64,000 nucleotides of DNA from Whalleya microplaca (taxonomy: Eukaryota; Ascomycota; Sordariomycetes; Xylariales; Xylariaceae): the NCBI GenBank assembly GCA_022497155.1, contig MU385734.1:434001-498000 (forward strand), written 5' to 3'. Position numbers and translations under genes: made by a program. The notes beneath the pieces are model-generated. The model had not been told where the DNA came from. It worked only from the letters and a program-made list of their open reading frames with translations, and ran no database searches. Every line of letters starts with the position of its first letter. The first letter of the stretch is position 1. Shown piece by piece: positions 1-11,615 of this stretch.

Positions 1-143
1 CTCCTTTCCCAACCGGCCCAGAGCTTGGCGGCCCATATCGTGGTTTTATCGACATAGGTCTGCTTCTCTGTGGGCAGCGATTGCAGCTTCTGGCAGTACA
101 GAAGAGTTCGACGGGTCGAAATTGGGAGTAGGAAGAGCCTCAT
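1..143 (-). CDS. Mitochondrial K+/H+ exchange-related protein (5' end only)
   Basis: Only the first 47 codons are inside the window; the gene continues off the left edge. The ATG is the complement of 141-143. The start MRLFLLPISTRRTLLYC, followed by a K/W-rich stretch ending AAKLWAGWER, is the N-terminal signature I know from the fungal mitochondrial K+-H+ exchange-related family (Mit_KHE1). Members are inner-membrane proteins implicated in potassium homeostasis. No stop or splice site is needed up to base 1. The gene is divergent from the Srf1-like gene, with 1.29 kb between the two starts. The assignment rests on this short N-terminus, so it is good but not certain. Confidence 0.7.
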   Translation of the reverse strand, partial: MRLFLLPISTRRTLLYCQKLQSLPTEKQTYVDKTTIWAAKLWAGWER

Positions 144-1430
144 GTTGGCGGTCGAGCGAGATCGTTACCTAGATTCAGGTAGTGGGAGATGAGATGTATG
201 ATGAGAGAGCGAGAGCGAGAATGAGAGGATGATCATCTTCGAAATGCGACTGTAGGCATCATCATTGTCGCAAGCGTTCTAGAGTGATATTTATAAAATC
301 AGGTCGAGGACTGGGTGGGTTCCTTCAGTACATGTTGAGCTTTCAAAAGTTTGAAGCAAGTTTCTATATCGGTGCTAGTAGCTCGCGATGTTTCAACTTT
401 TCCAATATGCAAATGTGCAAATGGCAGAGCTTGGTGACGCACATGTACAGGGATGAATTATCTAAGTGGTGCCTTGTATTACGTACTTTGTAGAGACTTG
501 TGGCTTGCACGTGGTTACCTTGAGAGTGGAGAGGATCCTGTGGCTGGCAGAAATGTTATATTTGATCGCGGCTGCACGCAAAAGGATGAGCGATTGGGCC
601 CCAGTTATATATATCTAGGCGATCCTATCAGAAAGCTTGAATTCGAAGCTATGGCAACCTAAGGAAGCCTCGGCCGGAATCTGCTGGGTCAGCGCGCTTA
701 TTCGTGTTAGCGCATCGCTAAATTGCTAACTTGGTTATCTAGGTGGCTAGGCAGCCCTGTAAGGTTGCCAACCATCCCAAGGGTAGCTTTATTTACCCTG
801 CAGCGTAATTGCAGTGTCTCCATCGTTCCATTTCCCTTGATCTCTCGTCTTCAATTGTAATCCGTAATCCGTATTCTCCGTACCTCACCTTATAATCTGT
901 ACAACTTGTGCCGCTCACACACACGAGAACGTGTCTGCACGCGTGTGTACCTATATCGTGTGCCACACTTGGTTCTCGCATTCTTCCGATTATGAGGTGA
1001 CACTATCCTACTTTTCTAATATATTAGTTCATATCAGTGTCGGCAGCATTGCATCACACGAGCGAAGGCTCCGAGTGAAGGCTCCTCTTCGGTTGACCCT
1101 ATATATATATATATATATATGTGTACTCCACACCCATCTCTGGCGCGCCGTGTTTGAAGATTGGTCCCAGGGCAGTTGCTGGCGCCTACGGACCAAGGAC
1201 CAGGAACGCAGTCCTATGTGTAGTAGGTAGCTGCTGTTCCGCACGAACGTTATTTCCCCACACAGACCGATTTCTAACGACATTAGCGGATTAGCGGATC
1301 GAGAGGATGACTGCTCTACATCTAGACATCTCATCGCTAGTCACGGTCCCTCTAGTCACGGTCCCTCTTCATCTTTATTCTTATCCTTTCCCGTCCCCTC
1401 GCCTATGACGGTGCCGCTCCAAACATTGCG
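144..1430. other. Divergent intergenic region
   Basis: This is the shared upstream region of the exchange-related gene (-) and the Srf1-like gene (+). It holds a (TA)11 run at 1100-1121 and no ORF with recognisable protein character. The ORFs here are short and of mixed composition. Confidence 0.6.
1100..1121. repeat. (TA)11 microsatellite
   Basis: An uninterrupted TA dinucleotide run about 310 bp upstream of the Srf1-like start codon. Confidence 0.95.
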
Positions 1431-2471
1431 ATGACCCGAAATCCCTTGAGGACCACTGTGCCTGCTTGGGTAGAACTCTACGACGAGCACGCTCATGGCC
1501 CCAGGCCTGAAAGACATATCACCTCTCCCCCACCCAGCGTCCGCCCGGAGCAATCCAAAGGCAGCCATCGATTGAAGCGAAGGATATCAAAGGACGGCTA
1601 TGTGGACTGGGTGGACGAGAAGCACGATCATGTGTCCAAACTCCCCGTCTTCCTGAGAAAGCGCGCCGACAGGCCAGGGCGACGATGGGATCATCTACGG
1701 ACTGCCGAGCCGGTTATTATGGGACTTGGCTACAGAGCCCCGGATGAGGACCCCTATGCAAGATGGCGAGATTTCATTCGATCCTCCTCCTATGGTCGAA
1801 GCCCCGACGACGAGTTCGAGGTGGTACCCTACGATGCCCTCGAGCACCAGATGCCAGGACTTGACAGACCTGTGCGCACTCCTCTTCACCCCCTGGACCC
1901 CAAGACCAAGAGGCAGTCCAGGAAGGACACATGGATCATGCAGTTCTCCAACTTCGTTTTGCGACACCCCATCGCACCACTCGTCTTCCGGCTTATAGTG
2001 TTAATCACCACGATCTCCGCCCTCGCTTTAGCGTGTAACATATTCGAGCGAGAGAAGGACCCGTCGACTGTTGGGTTTACCCAGGAGACGTCACAGGCTA
2101 TTGTGGCCATAGTTATTGACGTGGTGGCCATCCCATACATCTTGTACATGACGTGGGACGAGTACACGGGGAAACCTTTAGGACTCCGAGCACCGGCTCA
2201 GAAAGTGTCACTTACACTCCTTGATCTGGTCTTCATTGTGTTGAAATCTGCTAGTACAGCACTGGCCTTCGAAGCGCTGGTATACCACAGCCCCAGCGAG
2301 CCACCGGATGAACCAGCGGAGGCAGAAGCAGAAATGGTATCTCGGCACCTGGCCAGGGGGTTGGCAGGATTGATGCTGGTTGGACTGATTGCCTGGATTC
2401 TGAACTTCACTATTAATGTATTCAGACTGGCAGAGAAGCTCGGGGGAATAGATAATGTACGTGAAAAATGA
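1431..2471 (+). CDS. Srf1-like integral membrane protein (regulator of phospholipase D)
   Basis: A single exon encodes 346 aa. The N-terminal ~180 residues are charged and cytosolic in character (TVPAWVELYDEH near the start; ARWRDFIRSSSYGR at about 110-123). Four hydrophobic segments follow, at about 181-204, 222-242, 259-282 and 308-331. The loop WDEYTGKPLGLR at about 242-253, between the second and third segments, is the motif I associate with filamentous-fungal proteins annotated as regulator of phospholipase D SRF1. In yeast, Srf1 is a membrane protein that activates the phospholipase D Spo14. The start is the first ATG and gives the usual proline/tryptophan-rich N-terminus. Both family and membrane topology support the call; the biochemical role is by analogy only. 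Confidence 0.7.
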   Translation: MTRNPLRTTVPAWVELYDEHAHGPRPERHITSPPPSVRPEQSKGSHRLKRRISKDGYVDWVDEKHDHVSKLPVFLRKRADRPGRRWDHLRTAEPVIMGLGYRAPDEDPYARWRDFIRSSSYGRSPDDEFEVVPYDALEHQMPGLDRPVRTPLHPLDPKTKRQSRKDTWIMQFSNFVLRHPIAPLVFRLIVLITTISALALACNIFEREKDPSTVGFTQETSQAIVAIVIDVVAIPYILYMTWDEYTGKPLGLRAPAQKVSLTLLDLVFIVLKSASTALAFEALVYHSPSEPPDEPAEAEAEMVSRHLARGLAGLMLVGLIAWILNFTINVFRLAEKLGGIDNVREK

Positions 2472-3781
2472 ACGAGGTAAATCGAAGGTAATCAGTCAAA
2501 GAGGAAATAGGTATACCCCCTGGTGATGATGATGATATTTAATGTCTTTTGCTACCTACCGATCTATGGCGTACCTAATATCATAAATATAATGGTTGCA
2601 CATGGTCCTACCTGTTAATCCTATTCATGCAGTTTATATACTCAAGTATATACACATATACACGTGCACTCTGACACTGGATTGTTTGAAATAACTGATA
2701 CCCGAGGAACCCTATTAAGTATGAGGCATTCATAATGTTGGGTAGCTACCTACCTAAGCTACTATGTAACAAACAACCTATAGAAGCAATAATTAGGCAT
2801 GGTCGCTCTCATATGAGGGATCCACGGATGTATATATGTATGTATGTATCCAATGTTATGTATGTATGGTACATTTGTATGTACATACCGTTGGAGGGGC
2901 AGCTAGTTCTTGATTGGTAAGACCCCAAGGTGGGGGCGGAGACTTGCGGCGAAAAGACGAGCTAAGCGCTTTCGGGCCAGTGCGAGTCCGTCGAAGCCGC
3001 CTCTTGGGATCCGCTTCTTTGGCCCAGCAGGTGCTCGTTGCCTGCCTTGTGCGGCGTGCCACGCCTTGTAAGAGCCTACCTTACGGGCTGCTACCTGCCA
3101 CCTGCCACCTGCCACCTGCTACCTGCTACCTCTACCTACCGGGCCTGCCTACCTAACCTGACTTTGACCTGGTGAGTGGTGCGGCGAGGATTTGTACCAG
3201 TGACATCAACTTCTCTTTTCTTTACCTGACCATCTTCCATCTCCATCTCCATCTTCGTTTCTTTCCCACCTCTCCGCGCACCTTGTTTCTTTGCAGTCGG
3301 TAAGCCCAACACTCGTTCTCTAGATTGATCCCTCGTCGCCCCGTCGACCCTTGTTGCATCTGTCGAACCCTGACGTCCTTTGCGGACCTCCACTAGCGAA
3401 GTCTGGAAGATACACCAACGTTGTACGCGCTATTCCGTATCTTCTGTCTATCCATCTCAACCATCCACCCGCACATTGGACTCACTCGCCTGCGAATCAT
3501 CCCATCATCTCGCCTTCATTCCGCCTTCCCTTGCATATAAAGCCTACGGGTTCTACCTACTCCCTCCCAAAATTCTCTTCGCGCTGCCGGATCTTCCACC
3601 CCTCACACTCAAATCCTGCAATCTTGGCCACGCATCTGTCCTCGACCCTCGGTGCTAATACAATCTAAATACATCTAGGGCGCTTGTTGTTTGCACCATA
3701 CCCGACACTCCTGCGGCCGCCTGCGAATAATTCACCCGCTGTATCCTCTGCGGAGGGCGTCTCCATCAAGGCTCTCCCACG
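2472..3781. other. Intergenic region and cullin-1 leader
   Basis: No protein-coding signal is visible. The left half is AT-rich with TATG/ATGT-type short repeats (2830-2885). The right half (about 3150-3780) is pyrimidine-rich on the + strand, typical of a fungal promoter and 5' leader, and leads to the cullin ATG at 3782. Confidence 0.5.
3091..3140. repeat. Degenerate CTGCCAC/CTGCTAC heptamer array
   Basis: About seven tandem copies of a CTRCYAC-like heptamer, then CTACCTACC, upstream of cullin-1. Confidence 0.85.
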
Positions 3782-6391
3782 ATGTCTCTTACTGCGACGC
3801 GCTCTATGCCGTCGGCGCCCAATAAAGAGGATGCCGGCCAGACGTAGGTCATCCGTACCGCACGCATCCTGCCTTCGCCAAAGCTAATCTGCTGTAGTTG
3901 GGCATACCTTGAGCAAGGTATCGACAAGATCATGGTCAATCTTCAAGATGGCATGGATATGTCCACAGTAAGTCGTCGAGTCCTACTCTTATCTTCTTGT
4001 CAGTCAGTCGTTGACCACCAACTCTTCATAGTACATGGGCATTTATACGTACGTCTTGTCGCGCCTAGGCAGTATATAGCTTGACAAATACTGATATGGA
4101 GCAGTGCTGTCCATAACTTCTGCACATCGCAGAAGGCTGTCGGAATCGGCAATCCTGGTTTAGGCCAAGCTCATAGAGGTGGAGGTACGAAGACCTTCCC
4201 CAACTATCTCTAATCGATGTACTAGCACCACTAACAACAGACATTATAAAACAGCGCACCTGCTTGGCGAAGAGCTCTACAAGAAGCTGAGGGACTATCT
4301 CAAGTCTCATCTCGATGGACTCTTCGAACAATCCAAGGCTCATACGGATGAGGCCTTGCTTGCATTCTATATCAGGGAGTGGGATAGATACACGATAGCA
4401 GCCAAGTATATCCACCATCTCTTCCGGTATCTTAATCGACATTGGGTTAAACGCGAGATGGACGAGGGGAAAAAGAATACTTATGATGTGTACACGTTAC
4501 ACCTTCACCAGTGGCTGGAGGTTCTCTTTAGGGATGTGAACGAAAAGGTCATGGATGCAGTTCTTTTACTGGTTGAGAAACAGAGAAATGGCGAGACTAT
4601 CGAGCACAGTCAGATCAAGCAGGTGGTCGATTCATTCGTTTCCTTGGGTCTTGACGACCATGATGCGACGAAGTCGACTCTTGACATCTACAGGTGCCAC
4701 TTCGAGCAGCCTTTCCTCACTGCTACGAGGGAATTCTACAAGGCTGAATCCAAGCAGTTTGTTGCTGAGAACAGTGTTGTTGAATATATGAAGAAGGCCG
4801 AAGCTCGATTAGCCGAGGAGGAGGAGCGAGTGCGCATGTATCTTCACAACGACATAGCTCTACCGCTCAAGAAGACGTGCGACAAGGCTCTTATTGCCGA
4901 TCATTCGGCTATGCTCAGAGACGAGTTCCAGGTTCTTCTTGACAACGACCGAGAGGAGGATATGGCGCGCATGTACAATCTCCTCTCGAGAATTCCCGAG
5001 GGACTCGATGCTCTCAGGCAAAAGTTTGAGACGCACGTTAGGAATGCTGGGCTGTCTGCTGTAGCCAAGATAGCGTCGGAGGGAGAGAAGCTGGAGCCAA
5101 AGGTGTATGTCGAGGCACTTCTCGAGACGCACACGCAGTACCAAGGTTTGGTAAAGCGGGCATTCGCAGACGAGCCCGAGTTCACCAGATCCTTGGATAA
5201 TGCCTGCAGAGAGTTTGTCAACCGCAATGAAATCTGCAAAGCAGGTACTAGCAAGTCTCCTGAGCTGCTCGCCAAGTACACGGATGTGCTGCTGCGCAAG
5301 AGCGGGACTGGTGTGGAGGAAGCCGAGCTTGATGCCACACTGACACAGATCATGACCGTTTTCAAGTATATCGAGGACAAGGATGTGTTCCAGAAATTCT
5401 ACTCCAGAATGCTTGCCAGACGGCTGGTTCACAGCAATTCGTCTTCAGATGATGCGGAGACTAGTATGATCAGCAAACTGAAAGAGGCGTGTGGCTTTGA
5501 GTATACCAACAAACTTCAGCGCATGTTCCAGGACATTCAGATCTCCAAGGACCTCAATACTGGATATCGTGAGCATACCAAGGCTTTGAGCTTAGAGAAA
5601 CAGCCGCTTGACTCGTCCTACTCGGTTCTAGGAACCAGCTTCTGGCCGCTGACGGCACCTAACACCACATTCAACCCCCCGCCTGAAATCCAAGCGGACA
5701 TTGACCGCTTCACGCTCTTCTACAAGAACAAGCACGAGGGAAGAAAATTGACTTGGCTTTGGCAGCTTTGCAAGGGTGAAGTCAAGACAGGATATTGCAA
5801 GTCGTCAAAGACGCCTTACACCTTCCAAGTCAGTGTATATCAGATGGCGATTCTCCTGATGTTCAATTCGAAAGACTCCCAATCCTACGATGAGATCGCC
5901 TCGGTCACCCAGATAAGTAACGAGGTTCTGGATTCGGCGCTCGGAATCCTCTGCAAGGCGAAGGTCCTTATCATGAGGCCGGAGGGGGACAAGCCCGGGC
6001 CCGAGAAGACTTTCCACCTGAATTTCGACTTCAAGAGCAAGAAAATCCGCGTCAACCTCAACGTCGGAACAAAATCTGAGCAGAAGCAGGAGGAGGCGGA
6101 CACCAACAAGACTATTGAGGAAGATCGCCAGCTGGTTCTACAGGTGAGTCGAGTCTATTACTAATATTATTTTGTGACCGTGCGTACTAACTACAGATCT
6201 AGTCCGCTATTGTCCGAATCATGAAGGCGCGGAAGAAGATGAAGCACAACCAGCTGGTAGGCGAGTGCATAAACCAAATAAAGTCCCGTTTCATGCCGAA
6301 GGTGGGAGATATCAAGAAGTGCATCGAAATTCTTCTCGACAAGGAATATCTGGAGCGTCTGGAGGAGGACGAGCTAGGTTACCTTGCATAA
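3782..6391 (+). CDS. cul1: Cullin-1, scaffold of SCF ubiquitin ligases
   Basis: Six exons: 3782-3843, 3898-3967, 4032-4048, 4105-4184, 4255-6143 and 6203-6391, giving 768 aa, the normal cullin-1 length. Phases agree throughout, including a 17-nt micro-exon (YMGIY). The N-terminal cullin repeats ([42 protein letters not shown]) bind Skp1/F-box adaptors. The central cullin-homology domain and the C-terminal winged helix bind the RING protein Rbx1. The last exon carries the neddylation motif IVRIMKARK with the acceptor lysine at about K714, and ends in the usual ELGYLA. In exon 5 the correct acceptor is AAACAG at 4254; the nearer CAG at 4240 breaks the frame. In the last intron the TAG at 6202 is used, because the CAG at 6196 would put a stop in frame. 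The gene is convergent with avl9. Confidence 0.95.
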
Positions 6392-7524
6392 GGACAGGCC
6401 TACATCACAGTGCCAGCAACGCCTTTCTATACGAATTCGAGTTTCTCAGGTCATCGTCCTCTTTTCAGCATGAGCCGGCGGAAAAGTCTAGTTCTCTTGG
6501 TCACGCGTCGCAAACTCGAGGGAACAGCCGGATTCGGAAAGGGCTTCTTGGCTGGCTAGCTGGTTATCGATGCGAGGCAATTGACTCCGGACTACTACTA
6601 CATTACAACACTTGCTCTGGCGTAACTGAGGCTTTGATGATGATAACGATGCTCCGTCTTCGCCACATATTGCAGAGAGCCTCTTTCTTTTTCGCAAGCT
6701 CGGCCACATACACAACACATGCTAATACGGGATGAGATGGGCGAACCAGATGTCCACCGGCTGCTGTGGAACTGGTCTCTCTGTATTCCCTCTCCCGAAA
6801 CGCATGCGTGGGCTTGGTGGCCGGATTTTGCTCTCAACTCCGATACCCCCGGCTCAGAATAACTGGCCGGTGTGCCCCCTAATCTGGGTTGATGATACGT
6901 AGGTAGAGAGAGAGAAGGGGTTTTGCCTTGAGAGAGAGAGTGAGAGAGGGAGAGCATCTGCAGGCGTCTTGTTGCGTTGCCTGGGTAGGTAAGGGACTTA
7001 GGCATCAGGTAGAGAGCATAGACGAAAACAATTACGATAACCTGACCGGTTCCCTTCTGTGTGATTTGTGATTGCTGTCATCTTTTAAGTATATTGGTGT
7101 TGTCTGATGTAGTCCCGGTTATGTATACTGCGTGGATAAGCTAAGGTTAGTGCTGCAAAGGGGTTGCTAGATGTCGGGTATAGTTGATGGACTATATATG
7201 TATATAGAAGTGTGGAAGCGAGATTCTCATAACCTAGACACCCAGGTGATAGACAATCCCAGGAGACTGGCTATACAATTATTTCTACAGTCTTCAGATC
7301 TCTTATCAGACAATTGATTGATTGATTATATAACAACCAGTCCCATCCATCTATCCTATCCACTCACAGGCAAGCAACTCCGAAGTATCCAGTATACTCC
7401 CATGTTTCCACGCATGCTTGCTTGCCTTCTCGCAAAGCAGCTTTTCGCACTCCCATTTCCGTTCATATCTAGTTACTTAGGTTACACATATATATATTCA
7501 TATGGTATGTACGGACGGGTATCG

Positions 7525-7526
<2 letters not shown>

Positions 7527-7562
<36 letters not shown>

Positions 7563-7627
7563 CGGGGGGGGGGGGGGGGGGGGGGGGGCGGGGGCGCGGG
7601 GGGGGGGGGGGGGGGGGCGGCGCGGGG
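7527..7627. repeat. Poly-G tract (about 100 nt, few interrupting C)
   Basis: An almost pure G run broken only by isolated C residues, ending directly at the N gap. Length and purity are not reliable. It may be a real homopolymer, or base-calling noise extended by the assembler. Confidence 0.8.
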
Positions 7628-7637
7628 NNNNNNNNNN
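7628..7637. other. Assembly gap (10 N)
   Basis: Ten consecutive N, a conventional placeholder rather than a measured length. It is flanked on the left by poly-G and on the right by T-rich and C-rich runs, so the true distance between the cul1 and avl9 3' ends is unknown. Confidence 0.99.
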
Positions 7638-7696
7638 CCACCTTTTTTCTCTCCCCTTCCCTTTCTAATTTATTAATTTTTTTTATTTTTAAAAAA

Positions 7697-7753
7697 TTTT
7701 TTTTTTTTTTTTTTTTTGGGTTCGGGCTACCCCCCCCCCCCCCCCCCCCCCCC
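7697..7753. repeat. T-run (21) and C-run (24) beside the gap
   Basis: T homopolymer at 7697-7717 and C homopolymer at 7730-7753, separated by 12 unique bases. With the poly-G tract they bracket the N gap and mark this as a low-quality junction. Confidence 0.9.
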
Positions 7754-8078
7754 GTCCCATCGCCTACGTGACCCGTCTGTCTGCCGGTTATGAGCGGCGT
7801 CCCTCCGCCCCTTGTGAGTCCTTGCGTTGGTACATACTGTATATATGTGGTATTGTGTATATATGTCCACCTCCAATTCCTTCCTGGAGACAGATGGATG
7901 GGGATGGGACCAGGCGTCTTTATGATACTGCACGCCGCATCAGGCGCAGGACAAGGGGACCTCTACCCGATTACGCCTTCGGTCCCAGACTGCGCTATAC
8001 TGTTTGCGTCCCTACGCATGGTGGATGGGATGGAAATCCGAGGTCCCGCGCCCCTGTGCCCAATGGAGAACCGAATCG

Positions 8079-10734
8079 CTATACAGCAGCCTCCGCGTCT
8101 TTCGCTGCCGCCGGGGGTTCCTTTTCTTGCGTATTCGCTTTTGCGTTCGTTTCCGCGCTGTCTTCGCCCTCCCCTGTCTTCTCCGTCGCCTCTTCCTTAT
8201 CCCCCTCCTTCTCCACGACCGTCTCCTTCTTACCCTCAACAGCAGGGGTATCCAACACCTCGTCTATCATCTGAATACCCCCACCCCCACCCCCACCAGC
8301 ATCCGCATCATCCTCATCATCCTCCACCATCCTAATCCCCCCGCCCCCTCCACTACTAACATTCGAAGCGGTGCTCTTCTTCCTCAGTTGCTGGTACCGC
8401 TGCGGACTCGCCGGGTTCGACGTGGTATCGGACCCGCTCTCGGACACGCCCGCGGCGTCGAGCACGCTCTGCCCGAAGCTCTCCTGCGAGAGCGACTTCG
8501 CGTGGCCACCACCATTCCCACCATTCCCATTACCGTTACCATTCCCTTCACTGCTGGCGCGGTGCGGCACGTTACCCAGCTGGATCTTCTCGTTGCCGCC
8601 GAAGCCGAAGCCACCGAAGCCGGGCGAGCTCAGCGCGGGGCTGCTGAGCGGCGTGGCGCCGGCACCGTTCTTCTCGCCGCTGGCGGAGTCCGTGTTCCGC
8701 AGCTTGCGCCCGAAGCCCCATCCGCCACCGCCGCCTCCGGTTGTTGTTGTGGTCGCCCCGGTGCTGCTGGAGGAGGGGGATGCGCTGCCGCCGCCGCCGC
8801 CGCCGCCGCCGCCGCGTCCCCAGCCCGAGCGCCGCTTCTGGTCCGCCCACGACGTCCAGCTGCCAATGTACGAGCTCGCGCGCTGGCCGACAGTCGTCGC
8901 GGTCTGCCCGGCCTTGCCGCTGTCGGCGCCGGATCCGGCCGAGCCGTTCCGGGTCGGGGTGTTGGGGGCCGTGCGCGTCTCCTCGGCGCGCTTGCGCTGC
9001 GCTTCCCGGAGCGTCTCCATGTCGACGTACAGCTTGTTGAACATGGTGCTTGCCTTGTCGCGGCCGGCGGCCAGGTTGCGGCCCAGCACCTCCTTGCCTA
9101 CTGCGAAGCGCTCGTCGAGGTGCAGGTCCTGCACTTGCTGCTGGATCCGGCGCTGCACGTCGTCGACTGTGAGGCCTCCGGCACATGGGTGTTTGGGTTC
9201 CACGATGTCGAAGAGGTGTGAATCTGTGTTCGAGTTCCAGATACGGTAGTTCTCGGTTTTCATCCAGTACTCAACCCAGTCATTACCGAAATCTAGGGAT
9301 GGGTCTCCATCGATATATGGAAGATGGGCTTTAGGATTGTGGGCATTCTGGGCGAGAAAATTGCGATACTTGACGGAGGAAATGAGGGACAGTATATACT
9401 CCTCGAATTGGAGTCGGATGAACTCCTCGCTGCCGCGATAGCCCATCGTCTTCGGCCGGCCTGGATTCGTCTCATCCCAGGTGTCATTTACTTCCTGTGT
9501 GATGAAATCGATCCACCGCCTGTCCGCGTGTGAGAGCACCAATGCGGTGCGTAAGGAGCTAGATGTGATGTTGACCGTGACTTCGTCAAGGTTGATCAAA
9601 ATGTCGCTATATCGGTCCCTCTGCTGTAAGAGCAACGAGTTCGTACTGCCAACTACGTAAGATTTGGTGCCAAAATCCGCGAGGATGTCCAATTGCTGTA
9701 GAGGTGTATACGGCCCAAATAAACTTCCCTTTAGCTCACCATTAGTTTTATGTTTCAACGCCGTTTCAATCTTATATAGACTACTCACCTTGCCAAATAT
9801 TTGAAGTGGTAGCCCCATATATGCAAGCAGCGAGTTGCGGTCACTAGTCTTTAAACTCGTTGGTCGAGTCAACGTCTCCGCGTAACTGTTCAAATCCGGC
9901 CCTGCACAATCCTGAAGGTTCCTCAATAAACCCGGGATTAAAGATATTAGGGAAAATTGCATCATGCAGAGTCGCTCGCACCGCGAACCAAAGAAGAGCA
10001 TCTGGTTTTCTTGTAAGTTTGACGGCCGGACGGGTCCGAGTACATGCTATACTGCTCACCTTCGGTTGTAAAAGGCAACATTTCAGTAGCACCAGCGTCT
10101 GCCAACGGAACTCCCTCACAAGCTCCCGGAGACTCATGCCCAAGTATTGGTCTCTGTCTACCTCCTCATTAAGCTGGCCCCGCTCCTTCTCTTCTGCCAG
10201 GCTTTCCTGGAACCGCCGCAAAATCTCAGTATCGCCGAATTCGCGCTGCGCAAACCACGCGCTGGTAACCACAGACAACCGCTCCCTAAGCATACCGAAG
10301 AACTGCGGACTGTCGGCTATAACCACCACCGCCTTCTGAACTGTTGAACGTGTCACATCGGCAGGCCGGACCAGTAGCTGCGATGCGTCCATCTGCCTTG
10401 TGCAGGATATGCCGAAGAGCGAGGTCGGAGGCGAACCGTCCGTGCCGGGCCGTAAGAGGGTAAAGTACGAGAAGTCCTCGGTGGATCTGTTTACGCCAAT
10501 TGGCCTCGATTAGTACCGTAGAATTGGCTAGCCATTGCCGGCGTAGACTTACGCATGGGCGCCATCACTCAATGCCATGAAAGGGAGTAAGGACCAGTCC
10601 CAGTCGACGGCGGGATCTTGCCCCTCGGCCGCCCCAAACCATCTCTCAACTTCGGGTCCTCTGTGGTGGTGGAAGTCGACCACGGTCACCAAGGGCAGGA
10701 AGCCCACCTTGCCGTCGGAACTCGGGGTCGTCAT
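8079..10734 (-). CDS. avl9: Avl9 family DENN-like protein of the late secretory pathway
   Basis: Four exons read on the minus strand: 10553-10734, 10060-10486, 9789-10001 and 8079-9728, giving 823 aa. The N-terminal half is the conserved Avl9 (longin/DENN-related) region: VVDFHHHRGPEVERWFG, WSLLPFMALSDGAHAST, STVQKAVVVIADSPQFF and LVLLKCCLLQPK|MLFFGSRCERLCMM across a junction. A second conserved block (GSLFGPYTPLQQLD, YVVGSTNSLLLQQRD) follows. The C-terminal ~300 residues are low complexity, with a glycine run near residue 580 and an acidic, lysine-rich tail. In yeast, Avl9 acts in exocytic transport from the Golgi to the plasma membrane. The start chosen is MTTPSSDGK at 10734; an in-frame upstream ATG at 10779 would add 15 residues. 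An in-frame 60-nt intron at 9729-9788 is removed because the family has no residues there. Confidence 0.92.
8787..8816. repeat. GCC trinucleotide run inside avl9
   Basis: A (GCC)n run that encodes the glycine tract of the Avl9 C-terminal region. It is prone to copy-number variation without loss of frame. Confidence 0.9.
9729..9788 (-). other. In-frame, stop-free 60-nt intron of avl9
   Basis: On the minus strand this begins GTGAGTAG and ends GAGCTAAAG. It keeps the frame and has no stop, so an ORF scan reads through it and adds 20 residues between FGK and GSLFGPYT. The splice consensus and the continuity of the Avl9 family sequence across the junction argue that it is a true intron. Confidence 0.8.
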
Positions 10735-11217
10735 CGTGTCGTGAGTGGGAGTAGCGGGCGATCGCTCGGCCCCGGGCAAATTGTCTAATATACGAACTCG
10801 TTGGGGATTGCTCGCCGTCGTTGAGAAGACTAGGTAACAGTAGAGCGAGCAAGGAAGCTTACGTCTACCGGAGTTGCGAGCCAGGGTAAGCTACAAGGTG
10901 GACGGACGGCAAACAAGGCTGAGATCGAAACACAGAAAAAGACCGTCTCACGGACTTGTCAACAACTTAGTAGGTCTAGCAGTGGAGCACGAATAATGAA
11001 GCGGTAGCCGATCCAGGGGAGGTCAACATCCCGCATGGATACGACTACTGGGTCTGATTAGGGGACGGCTTAGTTAGTCGACGGCCTCGGGAGTCGGGAC
11101 GCGAAATGATCATATATAATATAGAAAATACGAATCCACTAAAGAGCCGAGAGGGAAAGGAGGCATGGACAAAGGCAGAGGCATAGGTACATCAGATGTA
11201 TTGTATGTATTGTAGGC

Positions 11218-11238
11218 ATGTATGTATGTATGTATGTA
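11218..11238. repeat. (ATGT)n microsatellite
   Basis: A tandem ATGT tetranucleotide run in the avl9 upstream region. Confidence 0.9.
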
Positions 11239-11333
11239 TATGTAGTTATACAGGAATTCAATTTGACTTGACAAGGCTCGGCTCGGCGGGGCGAGCTTGT
11301 TGTTGACTAGTTGTATAAGTAAGATGAATAATA

Positions 11334-11363
11334 AGTAAAATAAAACAAAATAAAATAAAATAA
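11334..11363. repeat. (AAAAT)n-type microsatellite
   Basis: Imperfect AAAAT/AAAAC pentamer repeats in AT-rich DNA. Confidence 0.85.
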
Positions 11364-11574
11364 AGTGAATGCCAAAAGACGGTTTGTTGATTTGATAGAT
11401 GCCGATGACCGATAGTGGCTTATTACCTTATCCATTGACAGCCCTAGGTAGCTACTACATATGTACTTGTACTACACGTACCTCCGTACCTAGGTATGTA
11501 CATATATAAACCTCGCACCTGGGTAGCTGCTGTGTGCTACTGCTGGTGGCGGTCAGTCAGCAGCTTATTAGTTG

Positions 11575-11615
11575 AACGACTGACAACGACTGACAACGAC
11601 TGACAATGGCTGACA
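11575..11615. repeat. Tandem ACGACTGACA decamer, three copies plus a degenerate fourth
   Basis: Three consecutive copies of ACGACTGACA followed by a diverged copy (ATGGCTGACA). Confidence 0.9.

Larger units (their letters stand above)
6392..8078. other. Convergent intergenic region with assembly scar
   Basis: This lies between the 3' ends of cul1 (+) and avl9 (-). It holds 3' untranslated sequence of both genes, a GA-rich patch near 6900-6955 and the poly-G/N/poly-C scar at 7527-7753. No gene is visible. Confidence 0.6.

Noticed and set aside
7318..7771. Glycine-rich frames across the poly-G tract
   Set aside because: They are translations of a homopolymer and of N, so there is no biological evidence.
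8004..9221. 405-codon plus-strand frame opposite avl9
   Set aside because: It lies antisense to the GC-rich avl9 3' region. Its protein is Ala/Arg/Val low complexity, a typical shadow of strong third-position GC.
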